NCBI GenBank assembly: GCA_002433055.1
Contig: DJHJ01000014.1
Location: forward strand, 62,001 to 126,000
DNA length: 64,000 nt
DNA from: Acidobacteriia bacterium UBA6623
GTDB lineage: Bacteria > Acidobacteriota > Terriglobia > Bryobacterales > UBA6623
Reading direction: 5' to 3'
The translations under genes and the position numbers were made by a program. A model generated the notes under the pieces. It saw only the letters and a list, made by a program, of their open reading frames with translations. It was not told the origin of the DNA and searched no databases. Positions 44,917 to 52,431 of this stretch are shown piece after piece; the first letter of the stretch is position 1, and each line of letters begins with the position of its first letter.

Positions 44917-46374
44917 TCATTCAACCTGGTAATTAGGCGCTTCCCGTGTAATCAAGACGTCGTGGACATGCGCCTCTCGCAGTCCCGCGGAAGACACACG
45001 CACGAAGCTTGTCTTCTCTTTCAGTTCCTTAATCGTTTTACTACCGCAGTAACCCATGCCCGCTTGGATACCACCTTTAAGTTGGTGCAGTAGCTCGCCG
45101 AGCATGCCTTTATAAGGAACGCGTCCTTCTACTCCTTCAGGCACAAGTTTTCCGAGTGAGGATTCTTGTGAGTAACGGTCCCGGCCACCTTCGGCCATTG
45201 CACCCAGTGATCCCATACCGCGGTAAGATTTGTAAGTGCGCCCTTGATAAAGAACCGTTTCGCCAGGACTCTCCTCCGTGCCAGCCAATAGACTACCAAT
45301 CATCACGCAGTCTGCTCCCGCGGCTAGCGCCTTTGTAATGTCACCCGAATATTTAATTCCACCGTCAGAAATGATTGGAACTCCAGAACCTTGTGCCGCT
45401 CTTGCACACTCAGCGATAGCACTGATTTGTGGTACTCCTGCACCGGAAATGATACGCGTTGTACATATCGAACCAGGTCCAATGCCAACCTTGACGGCAT
45501 CAACACCTCTGGAAATAAGGTCCTTAACGGCTTCACCCACGGCAACGTTACCAGCTATCAAGTCAATATCAGGGAAAGCTTTACGTAGAGCTCCAACAGC
45601 ATCGTGAACACGACTAGTGTGAGCATGTGCTGTGTCAATTGCTAGAACATCAATATTTTTGGAAAAGAGTTCTTGAGCTCGTTCCAGAAAGTCACCTGTT
45701 GCACCCACTGCTGCTCCTACAAGTAATCTGCCACGTTCATCTTTGGCAGCATGTGGGTAGTCACGCTTTTTCTGAATGTCCTTGACGGTGATTAGGCCTT
45801 TGAGAAAGTAGTCTTCATCTACGACTAGCAACTTTTCAATACGATGCTGCTGAAGAATTTTTTCAGCCGCATCGAGAGTTGTACCGACAGGGGCGGTAAC
45901 GAGATTTTTTTTTGTCATAACCTCGGATATTGTTAGCGTATGGCGACTTTCAAAACGCAAATCTCGGTTCGTCAGGATACCTACCAACTTCCCGTTTTCC
46001 GTAACTGGAACTCCCGAAATTTTATACCTTTCCATCAACGCCAATGCTTCATGAATTTTTGCCTGGGGCTCCATCGTGATTGGATCCACTATCATGCCAC
46101 TTTCGCTACGTTTCACCCGGTCGACTTCCTCCGCTTGTCGTGCGATCGACATGTTGCGATGAACGAAGCCTAATCCTCCTTGACGAGCCAGGGCGATTGC
46201 CAATCGCGATTCTGTCACCGTGTCCATCGCCGCACTGACTATAGGTATATTGAGAGCAATTTGACGTGTCAGGTGAGTGTTGGTATTTGTATCGGATGGG
46301 AGTACTGTGCTATATGCGGGGAGCAGCAGAACGTCGTCGAAGGTTAGTGCTTCTGGGACGGGAGAGTTAAGCAT
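44917..46374 (-). CDS. guaB: Inosine-5'-monophosphate dehydrogenase
   Basis: The start at 46374 is chosen because GuaB proteins begin just before the EALTFDDVLLLPAYS motif; the frame to 46413 adds 13 poorly conserved residues. 485 residues. The TIM-barrel core is split by two CBS domains (ISGVPVTENGKLVGILTNRDLRF and KLLVVDEDYFLKGLITVKDIQK). The catalytic Cys lies in GPGSICTTR (~302), and the IMP flap in GMGSLGAM and RYSQE. It oxidises IMP to XMP with NAD, the committed step of GMP synthesis. GuaA is not in the window. The hpt gene (28 kb away) feeds the same IMP pool. Confidence 0.97.
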   Translation of the reverse strand: MLNSPVPEALTFDDVLLLPAYSTVLPSDTNTNTHLTRQIALNIPIVSAAMDTVTESRLAIALARQGGLGFVHRNMSIARQAEEVDRVKRSESGMIVDPITMEPQAKIHEALALMERYKISGVPVTENGKLVGILTNRDLRFESRHTLTISEVMTKKNLVTAPVGTTLDAAEKILQQHRIEKLLVVDEDYFLKGLITVKDIQKKRDYPHAAKDERGRLLVGAAVGATGDFLERAQELFSKNIDVLAIDTAHAHTSRVHDAVGALRKAFPDIDLIAGNVAVGEAVKDLISRGVDAVKVGIGPGSICTTRIISGAGVPQISAIAECARAAQGSGVPIISDGGIKYSGDITKALAAGADCVMIGSLLAGTEESPGETVLYQGRTYKSYRGMGSLGAMAEGGRDRYSQESSLGKLVPEGVEGRVPYKGMLGELLHQLKGGIQAGMGYCGSKTIKELKEKTSFVRVSSAGLREAHVHDVLITREAPNYQVE

Positions 46375-46526
46375 ACATAATGATAGGGGAGCATGAGATG
46401 GTGGCGCAAGCAAGCAGAGTAAAAGTCATATGCTTATTTGGGGTGGTCATGTGAAATGGAACCCAAGCCGGATTTCAGACAAGTTTCTAAAGTTGGCTCA
46501 GCGCTGGGATAAATTTCGGTGGGAAG

Positions 46527-47648
46527 CTAGAAAGGTTTAGAAACTGTGGTTTGTTGAAATAAATTCTCATAAGCATTAACCACACGTTCCCAATTGTATC
46601 TTTCACGTACACGCTGTACGGCGAGGCGGCTCATTTTTTTGTGTTCGACTTGGGGTAGAGCATCAATTTGTTCTATGAGTTGCGCCAGAGCCTGGAGATT
46701 ATTTGGAAATGCCCAGCCGATATTGCCGGCGACTTCGAAGTTTTCTGGCGTGTTCAAGAACAACATTGACACTCCACGTCCCATAGCCTCAATTAAAGCT
46801 GGGTGGGTGCCCCCGACTTCAGTTGCATGAATGTACACTTTGCAGTGCGATTGGAGCTCATCGTAGCTGGTTCCATACAGGGAACCCGTGAATAGTATGC
46901 GCCTATCTGATGTTCGTTTCACCTCTTGGATGTAGTTAGCGGCATAAGGGGCATCTCCAACCATTACAAGCTTTTTATTTATGCCTGTAAGTTCAAAGGC
47001 TTTCACTACTAGCAAAGGATTATTTTCCGGTTCCATACGACTGACGTAGAGGAAATATTTTCCTGGTTCCAAATTGAGACGATCCAAAACCTTACGACTT
47101 GTGACTTGACTTGTATCAGCACCGTAGGCGATAAGGTGGCTTGTTGTAGCGTAGCGTTCTTCGTAATAGCGCTGAATCACCGTGGCATCGGTAATCAACT
47201 CGGTTGGCAAAAAAGTAGACAGCCTTTCGGAAAGCTTATACCAGACCCTTGCTACGGCCCCCCATTTTTTTCGTTTTCGTTCAATGCCATCAACATTGAG
47301 CACCGTCGGGATACCGATCAAGCGCGGTAAAAAGCTAAAGATTGCATTAGCTCCATTGCAATAGAGCAACACATCATAGCCATCGTGTCTTAGATGATGA
47401 GAAAGAACATGCAAAGTCGAAAGAAATGTGTGGGCTATTGTGTCGAAATATTTGTGTGAAATTGTCGGTAGAATTTTTAACTGGACACCTTTGTAGGTCG
47501 ATTTTTCTATCTGGATGTTGTTAGCACGACAGTAAACGGTAACCTGGTGGCCACGTTTGACCAAGCGCGTTGAAAGTTGCTCGGCGAAGGTCTCGAACCC
47601 GCCGTAGTTAGCGGGTATACCGCGTGTACCCAGCAGGGCGACCCTCAT
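46527..47648 (-). CDS. Glycosyltransferase family 4 (DUF1972 type)
   Basis: 373 residues. The N-terminal DUF1972 donor-side motif LLGTRGIPANYGGFETFAEQLS (4-25) and the GT4 (glycosyltransferase group 1) region, with YVSRMEPENNPLLVVKAFEL and SGTHPALIEAMGRG-like TEVGGTHPALIEAMG, identify the family. It transfers a sugar from a nucleotide donor during polysaccharide or glycolipid synthesis, on the cytosolic side of the membrane. It overlaps the upstream GT2 gene by four bases and is last in a run of four glycosyltransferase genes. Related proteins are often rhamnosyltransferases, which is not proof of donor here. Confidence 0.88.
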   Translation of the reverse strand: MRVALLGTRGIPANYGGFETFAEQLSTRLVKRGHQVTVYCRANNIQIEKSTYKGVQLKILPTISHKYFDTIAHTFLSTLHVLSHHLRHDGYDVLLYCNGANAIFSFLPRLIGIPTVLNVDGIERKRKKWGAVARVWYKLSERLSTFLPTELITDATVIQRYYEERYATTSHLIAYGADTSQVTSRKVLDRLNLEPGKYFLYVSRMEPENNPLLVVKAFELTGINKKLVMVGDAPYAANYIQEVKRTSDRRILFTGSLYGTSYDELQSHCKVYIHATEVGGTHPALIEAMGRGVSMLFLNTPENFEVAGNIGWAFPNNLQALAQLIEQIDALPQVEHKKMSRLAVQRVRERYNWERVVNAYENLFQQTTVSKPF

Positions 47649-48736
47649 AGAGAGAGTTTACGTTCGGAGGTGTCCTCTTCGTTGACGTGTAAATTATCGA
47701 CGTCGGAGGATGGCTCAGTAGCTAGCTCCGGCACATCGGCGGGCTGGGAAACCGGCGAAAAGCGAAACCACTTCTGCATGTAAGCTTCATCGACTCGTTT
47801 GCGACCCTGGATTACTCGTCGTTTTGCCATCACGCGTGACCAGTCCTTAGCGAACAAATAGAAAGCCTTCAGTGACGAACGCTCTGCTATTAAACAGTAG
47901 GTTAGGATACCTATATCACGAATCAAAATGGGAAGAAAATTTCGCAGGTATACACCAGCCGTGATGTTCTTAGCGCGCATCAAAAAGCGATTTTTCACCG
48001 AGTGCATATTAATGTCGGGAGGAAGAAATCGCCGCATGCCGGGACGTAGCTTACGAACGTGGTATCCGAAGGCGATCGGTGTGTAGATGCATGTCCAGCC
48101 GTAAAGCTGAGCACGCCAAGCCACATCAGCATCTTCACGGTAGGCAAAAAAATCGGAATCAAAGAATTCTCCGTCCACTGAGATATCGTCGATCATTTCT
48201 CGACGGTAACAGGCAGCGGCGGCAGAAGCGCCAAAGACATATTCGTAGTTTCGGAAGTGACCATTGTCGGTCTCCAGGCAGCCTCGGTCATGATGCCGAA
48301 GCATGGGGTTGAAGTAAATACCAGTTGTATCAACAACCCTTTGATCTGGGATCTGGAAAGAAGCATCCATCATCAACAACTTGCCACAAACGGTGCCAAG
48401 CCTTGGATGCATATCGGCAACTTCCATGAGATGGGTGCAGAAATCGGGTAGAAGAAGAACGTCGGGGTTCAGGGTTAGGACCCAGGCCCCTCGCGACATT
48501 GAGATCGCCTGATTTTGTGCGCCTGCAAAACCTATATTCTCTTCGTTGTAAACAACTACACATCGGTTTTCGAAATGTTCCAGAATATCCGTTGTGCCAT
48601 CAGTAGAGGCATTGTCCACCACGATCACTTCGAGATGAGGGTGTCTTTGCTCTAACACTGACTCCAGGCAGCGGCGTATAAACCGTCCGCTGTTGTAGGT
48701 GACTATTGTCACCGATAGTAGCTGCTTTTGTGACAT
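47645..48736 (-). CDS. Glycosyltransferase family 2
   Basis: The ATG at 48736 is preferred over the frame to 48790, because MSQKQLLSVTIVTYNSG begins the GT2 domain directly and GGAG lies just upstream. About 363 residues. The GT-A fold motifs are VTIVTYNSGRFIRRCLES, EVIVVDNASTDGTTDI and LTLNPDVLL, the last carrying the metal-binding DxD-like position, with FFAYREDADVAWRAQLYGW near 200. The second half is helical with a charged tail. A sugar transferase of the rhamnosyl- or galactofuranosyl-like type. Cluster context indicates surface glycan synthesis. Confidence 0.87.
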   Translation of the reverse strand: MSQKQLLSVTIVTYNSGRFIRRCLESVLEQRHPHLEVIVVDNASTDGTTDILEHFENRCVVVYNEENIGFAGAQNQAISMSRGAWVLTLNPDVLLLPDFCTHLMEVADMHPRLGTVCGKLLMMDASFQIPDQRVVDTTGIYFNPMLRHHDRGCLETDNGHFRNYEYVFGASAAAACYRREMIDDISVDGEFFDSDFFAYREDADVAWRAQLYGWTCIYTPIAFGYHVRKLRPGMRRFLPPDINMHSVKNRFLMRAKNITAGVYLRNFLPILIRDIGILTYCLIAERSSLKAFYLFAKDWSRVMAKRRVIQGRKRVDEAYMQKWFRFSPVSQPADVPELATEPSSDVDNLHVNEEDTSERKLSL

Positions 48737-48892
48737 TAACTCCGCTCGACTAGTGCTAAATAATGGAAAATCTATTGGCTGCCCATCCAATGCCAGAGTC
48801 TTCAGGCATGACTTGCATGTTGAAATCGCCTAAAACTTCTTCGCACTTCCTCCCGACGTTTAACTATCTCCGGCGTGCATGCTTACTCTACT

Positions 48893-49801
48893 TTACTGTC
48901 GTAAATCTCTACTTACAAGCGACCGTAAGACTTTCGCATAGGAATTTCTCTCGTTCTGGCTTCCCATTGTAAGTGACCAAAACCAACGACCTAAAACTCC
49001 TATTAGAATAACGAGAACTAACCACAAATGTACCCAGGTGGAGAAGTGTTTACCACTGAAACGTAACAGGTTACCATACCAAGCGACGTGTTGTAGTTCC
49101 AAGGTGGCTGACTTTAGCGAGTGAGCCCCTTCATGCCGCGCCATACAGCCTGGCACATATCGGATACGATGCCCGGCATTGTGCAAGCGTTGACATAAAT
49201 CAACATCCTCGAACCACAAGGGTCGAAACTGCTCATCTAGCCCTCCAACGGCCTCTAGGACGTCACGTCGCAACATTAGAAAGGCCCCGGCTGGTTGCTC
49301 GACATCTTGTTCTTTAGTGTCGTCAAAACCCTTTAAGCGATAACAGCGGTTTACCGGGTTGGAAGGCCAAAGACGGTTCCATCCCAAGGTTTCAAACATA
49401 AATGTCATTGCTGTAGGAAGAGCGCGTATGTTGAATCCAAATTGCGTTCTGCCTTTCGAATCAAGCAGTCGACCTGCTGCTGCCCCTATCCCTGGCATAA
49501 GACATCGCGTGACAAGGTCGTCAATCGGTTTCACCAAGTACGCATCAGGGTTAAGCAAAAGAATGAATGGTTCATCTGATGCTGCTATGCCTTGATTTAC
49601 TGCTGCAGCAAAACCTAGATTTTCTGAGTTACGGAAAAGTGTTGTTTCGGGGTGAACTTGCTCGATTACGGCACAAGTTTCATCGCTCGAGGCGTTGTCT
49701 ATTACCACAGGTCTCGCGAGACCCTCTAAGGCGGTTAGACAAGATGCAATTTGCCGTTCCGAATTATAAGTTACGACGATTGCGACAACTTTTTGATTCA
49801 T
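48893..49801 (-). CDS. Glycosyltransferase family 2
   Basis: The ATG at 49801 overlaps the upstream gene's stop as ATGA, so it is translationally coupled; the longer frame to 49861 is rejected. About 302 residues. GT2 motifs are VAIVVTYNSERQIASC, PVVIDNASSDET, ILLLNPDAYLVKP and WFEDVDLCQRLHNAGHRI with the ED-x-D acceptor site. A hydrophobic helix follows near 260-280 (WVHLWLVLVILIGVLG), indicating membrane attachment. Likely a sugar transferase acting at the inner membrane on a lipid-linked acceptor. It precedes the next GT2 gene by 156 bases. Confidence 0.86.
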   Translation of the reverse strand: MNQKVVAIVVTYNSERQIASCLTALEGLARPVVIDNASSDETCAVIEQVHPETTLFRNSENLGFAAAVNQGIAASDEPFILLLNPDAYLVKPIDDLVTRCLMPGIGAAAGRLLDSKGRTQFGFNIRALPTAMTFMFETLGWNRLWPSNPVNRCYRLKGFDDTKEQDVEQPAGAFLMLRRDVLEAVGGLDEQFRPLWFEDVDLCQRLHNAGHRIRYVPGCMARHEGAHSLKSATLELQHVAWYGNLLRFSGKHFSTWVHLWLVLVILIGVLGRWFWSLTMGSQNERNSYAKVLRSLVSRDLRQ

Positions 49802-50820
49802 GGTAAGCACTCTGGCGTTGTGCCCCTGAATCGAAAATACCATTTCCAATACGTATCCCAATTAGTTACTTGTTGCACCTGGGCAATTTGGTTTTCAGTC
49901 GCAACAAGAGCAGAGGAAACACCGTTACCGTCAGATCTCAGAGTTGTCGAAGAAGCTCGCATACTACCGAATAAGCCGATTCCGCGCATCAAACCACGAA
50001 ACCATGCTATTCCACGGCCACGAGAAATTGCCATCACTGCCCATAAAACCTGAGCAGTTGTGATAGCTCGAGCAAAATGCATCAGCATTGACAATGAGTA
50101 AAATTTTGCCAGTAGCAATATCTGATTGCAGGTCATCCACTCGATCATCTGATGACTCCATGTCCCTGTGGTTGCGCTACCGTGATGGTACGCCTTGGCG
50201 AGCGGAACGTAGACTCCAGGCAGCTTTTCGATCAATGCTCGAAGGCCAAGATCAACGTCTTCCAAGTAAGCAAAAAACCTCTCTTCGAACAGGCCTACTC
50301 GCTCAAAAAATGCTCGCCGAAAGATTGTTGCTGTTGCGGAAGGAAAATAAATTTTTCGTTCTATTTCGAACCATGGACCGTCTGATTTTCCGTGCCCAAG
50401 GCGCCAGGTCGTTCCTCCACAGCACATTGCATCCCCTACTCCGTCGATGAGATTACGGTCGGCACAGGCGAGAGTTTTCCCAGTGGCGAACCAGATGTTG
50501 TTGTCTTCCAATTTAGACATCAGCGTGGTTAGCCAATCATCTGCAAGTTCTATATCGTTGTTGACTACAGCAATAAATTCACCATGCGAGGCCTTAATTC
50601 CAAGGTTGAAGGCCTTACTTACGCCAACGTTTGCACCCAGTGGTATAACATGGGCTCCCCACTCACGAGCTACTTCTACTGAACTATCGGTTGATCCGTT
50701 GTCTACAACTATCGTCTCTAGTTTGAATTTTTGTGGGCAATACTGCTTCTTAATTGTCGCAAGTAGTCGCATCAGCAACTCCTGACGATTCAAATTAGGA
50801 ATGACTATAGAAACTGTCAT
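49798..50820 (-). CDS. Glycosyltransferase family 2
   Basis: The start at 50820 is chosen because MTVSIVIPNLNRQELLMR opens the GT2 domain; the frame to 50868 adds 16 residues without a ribosome site. About 340 residues. Motifs are VSIVIPNLNR, ETIVVDNGSTDSS, FIAVVNNDIELADDW (metal site) and FFAYLEDVDLGLRALI. A helical C-terminal part may contact the membrane (LLLAKFYSLSMLMHFARAI). First of the four glycosyltransferase genes. It overlaps the next gene by four bases. Donor and acceptor are unknown; O-antigen-like or exopolysaccharide assembly is the natural guess. Confidence 0.86.
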   Translation of the reverse strand: MTVSIVIPNLNRQELLMRLLATIKKQYCPQKFKLETIVVDNGSTDSSVEVAREWGAHVIPLGANVGVSKAFNLGIKASHGEFIAVVNNDIELADDWLTTLMSKLEDNNIWFATGKTLACADRNLIDGVGDAMCCGGTTWRLGHGKSDGPWFEIERKIYFPSATATIFRRAFFERVGLFEERFFAYLEDVDLGLRALIEKLPGVYVPLAKAYHHGSATTGTWSHQMIEWMTCNQILLLAKFYSLSMLMHFARAITTAQVLWAVMAISRGRGIAWFRGLMRGIGLFGSMRASSTTLRSDGNGVSSALVATENQIAQVQQVTNWDTYWKWYFRFRGTTPECLP

Positions 50821-50905
50821 CTCACGTTCCGTGTAGTGATCCAGGTGTAGCAGGAAGCAGAATGACACACCTGAGAAGAAAAGGAAACGTCACTTGTTAG
50901 AAGCT

Positions 50906-51439
50906 TCATCGTTTAACAAATGCATCTGCTGCAATCGGTTCTGTGTGGTGGAGCTGCTCGACCAAACTGGTGTACTTGAGTAATGCGCTTTTCGACAGCA
51001 ATGCGTGTGACATCTCCAATGATAAGTCGGTTGAATAGACGTCGGAATGTTTGGAATAGGAGTAAGTTTGGTAGCGTGGTTCAGTATTCTCTAATATTTC
51101 CAGCAGAGCATCCCAATAGCTGATTTTTTTGAACCAGCGACGTACTTCAGCCACTTCACGCGGTAAGTGCACATTTCCACGTCGTCCCCGAAAGGTGACC
51201 AAATAACAGAGTGAAGCTTCGAATGGTCGCCCAGGTTGTATATCTGGAAATCTGTCTAGCAAATCTATTAATTCCTTCTCTGTGGTATTCAACGGGCTCC
51301 ACCGATATCGCGATTGACCGCTCACGAAAGTCCCGTGGGTAAGAATCTCTTGGATGCGAACCGGATCTTTGCCGGTTAGCCCTAGGATGAGTTCGATTAG
51401 TTCCGGTGGTGTCATTATCAGTTTTGTGACGGGACTCAT
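50906..51439 (-). CDS. Hypothetical protein, no recognised family
   Basis: About 177 residues from ATG 51439 (a TTG at 51499 would add 20). No known domain is recognised. Soluble, Leu-rich helical segments (LIELILGLTGKDPVRIQEI; EKELIDLLDRF), a basic middle FRGRRGNVHLPREVAEVRRWF and no membrane helix or signal peptide. It lies 85 bases upstream of the glycosyltransferase cluster on the same strand and could be its first gene. No RNA- or DNA-binding motif is certain, though the basic patch is notable. Start choice is uncertain. Confidence 0.55.
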   Translation of the reverse strand: MSPVTKLIMTPPELIELILGLTGKDPVRIQEILTHGTFVSGQSRYRWSPLNTTEKELIDLLDRFPDIQPGRPFEASLCYLVTFRGRRGNVHLPREVAEVRRWFKKISYWDALLEILENTEPRYQTYSYSKHSDVYSTDLSLEMSHALLSKSALLKYTSLVEQLHHTEPIAADAFVKR

Positions 51440-51662
51440 ACTGACATATCCAGCGGATTCTGAACTAACTTTGGCTGTGATTTTATTTGGAAGAGACAAT
51501 ATTCAATCTCACACTACCGCTTAGATGCTATCTAATATTAAAGCCTTATTTTATAGAGAGTGTTTTTGGAGCGTAGCACTTAAGCCTATTTCGAAGCCAA
51601 TTAAACGTATTTCAAGGTGAGGAGCCATATCCTTCAGCTAGGAGCAGTTATCATATAGTTCC

Positions 51663-52355
51663 ATGCCTGGAGCCAAAAAACCTATCGCCGTAGTGTTGCT
51701 TAGTGGTGGGATGGATAGTTGCGTGACGGCGACTTTGGCTGCTCGTCATTACCGTCTGGCCTTGTTGCATTCTAGTTACGGGCAGCGTACAGAAGCCCGT
51801 GAGTATTGTGCTTTTGAAGAAATCGCAAGTCGCCTCAAGGCTGAATTAAAGTTGCGAATTAACCAAAACTACATGACCGCTATTGGGGGTTCAGCTCTGA
51901 CTGACCAGTCCATCGAAGTACCTCTTGCTAGTCCACTAACGGGCACAGACGGCGTTATCCCAGTCACATATGTTCCGTTTCGCAATGCTCATTTTCTTGC
52001 AGCAGCAACTTCTTGGGCTGAGGTGATTGGTGCACGCAAGATTTTCATCGGAGCTGTGGAACAGGACAGTGTAGGCTATCCCGACTGCCGTCCGTCCTAT
52101 TATGAATCTTTCGGTGATCTAATCGAGACTGGGACTCGACCCGAAACCGATATCAAAATTGAGACGCCTCTGATAGGGCTATCCAAAGCTGAGATTATTC
52201 GTCAGGGGCTATTGCTAAATGCCCCACTGGAGCTGACATGGTCGTGCTATCAATCATCGAACAAACCCTGTGGTGCGTGTGATAGTTGTGAGTTACGTCG
52301 CCGTGCTTTCGAACAAGCTGGGGTGGAAGATGCACTTTTTAGGTCAACGGATTAG
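51663..52355 (+). CDS. queC: 7-cyano-7-deazaguanine synthase
   Basis: 230 residues. ATP-pyrophosphatase PP-loop LLSGGMDSCVTATLAARH (13-30), substrate-binding YVPFRNAHFLAAATSWAE and YPDCRPSYYESF. The C-terminal zinc cluster CYQSSNKPCGACDSCELRRRAF supplies four cysteines. It converts 7-carboxy-7-deazaguanine to preQ0 for queuosine in tRNA. The gene stands alone; queD, queE and folE are not in the window. No preQ1 riboswitch could be identified in its 160-base upstream gap. A hairpin terminator follows. Confidence 0.95.
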   Translation: MPGAKKPIAVVLLSGGMDSCVTATLAARHYRLALLHSSYGQRTEAREYCAFEEIASRLKAELKLRINQNYMTAIGGSALTDQSIEVPLASPLTGTDGVIPVTYVPFRNAHFLAAATSWAEVIGARKIFIGAVEQDSVGYPDCRPSYYESFGDLIETGTRPETDIKIETPLIGLSKAEIIRQGLLLNAPLELTWSCYQSSNKPCGACDSCELRRRAFEQAGVEDALFRSTD

Positions 52356-52365
52356 CGAAATAGTA

Positions 52366-52391
52366 AAGGCCCACCAGAACCGATGGGCCTT
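52366..52391. terminator. Bidirectional terminator between queC and the radical SAM gene
   Basis: A perfect 8-bp stem, AAGGCCCA pairing with TGGGCCTT around a 10-base loop, sits between two converging genes. The T-tract is short on both sides (TTCATTTC downstream on plus), so rho-independent strength is moderate. Confidence 0.75.
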
Positions 52392-52431
52392 CATTTCAAA
52401 CTGGAGCTAGCTTCGGGCAAGCAACTGGGTG

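Noticed and set aside
51500..51662. preQ1 riboswitch upstream of queC
   Set aside because: No preQ1-I or preQ1-II core could be found in the 160-base gap.
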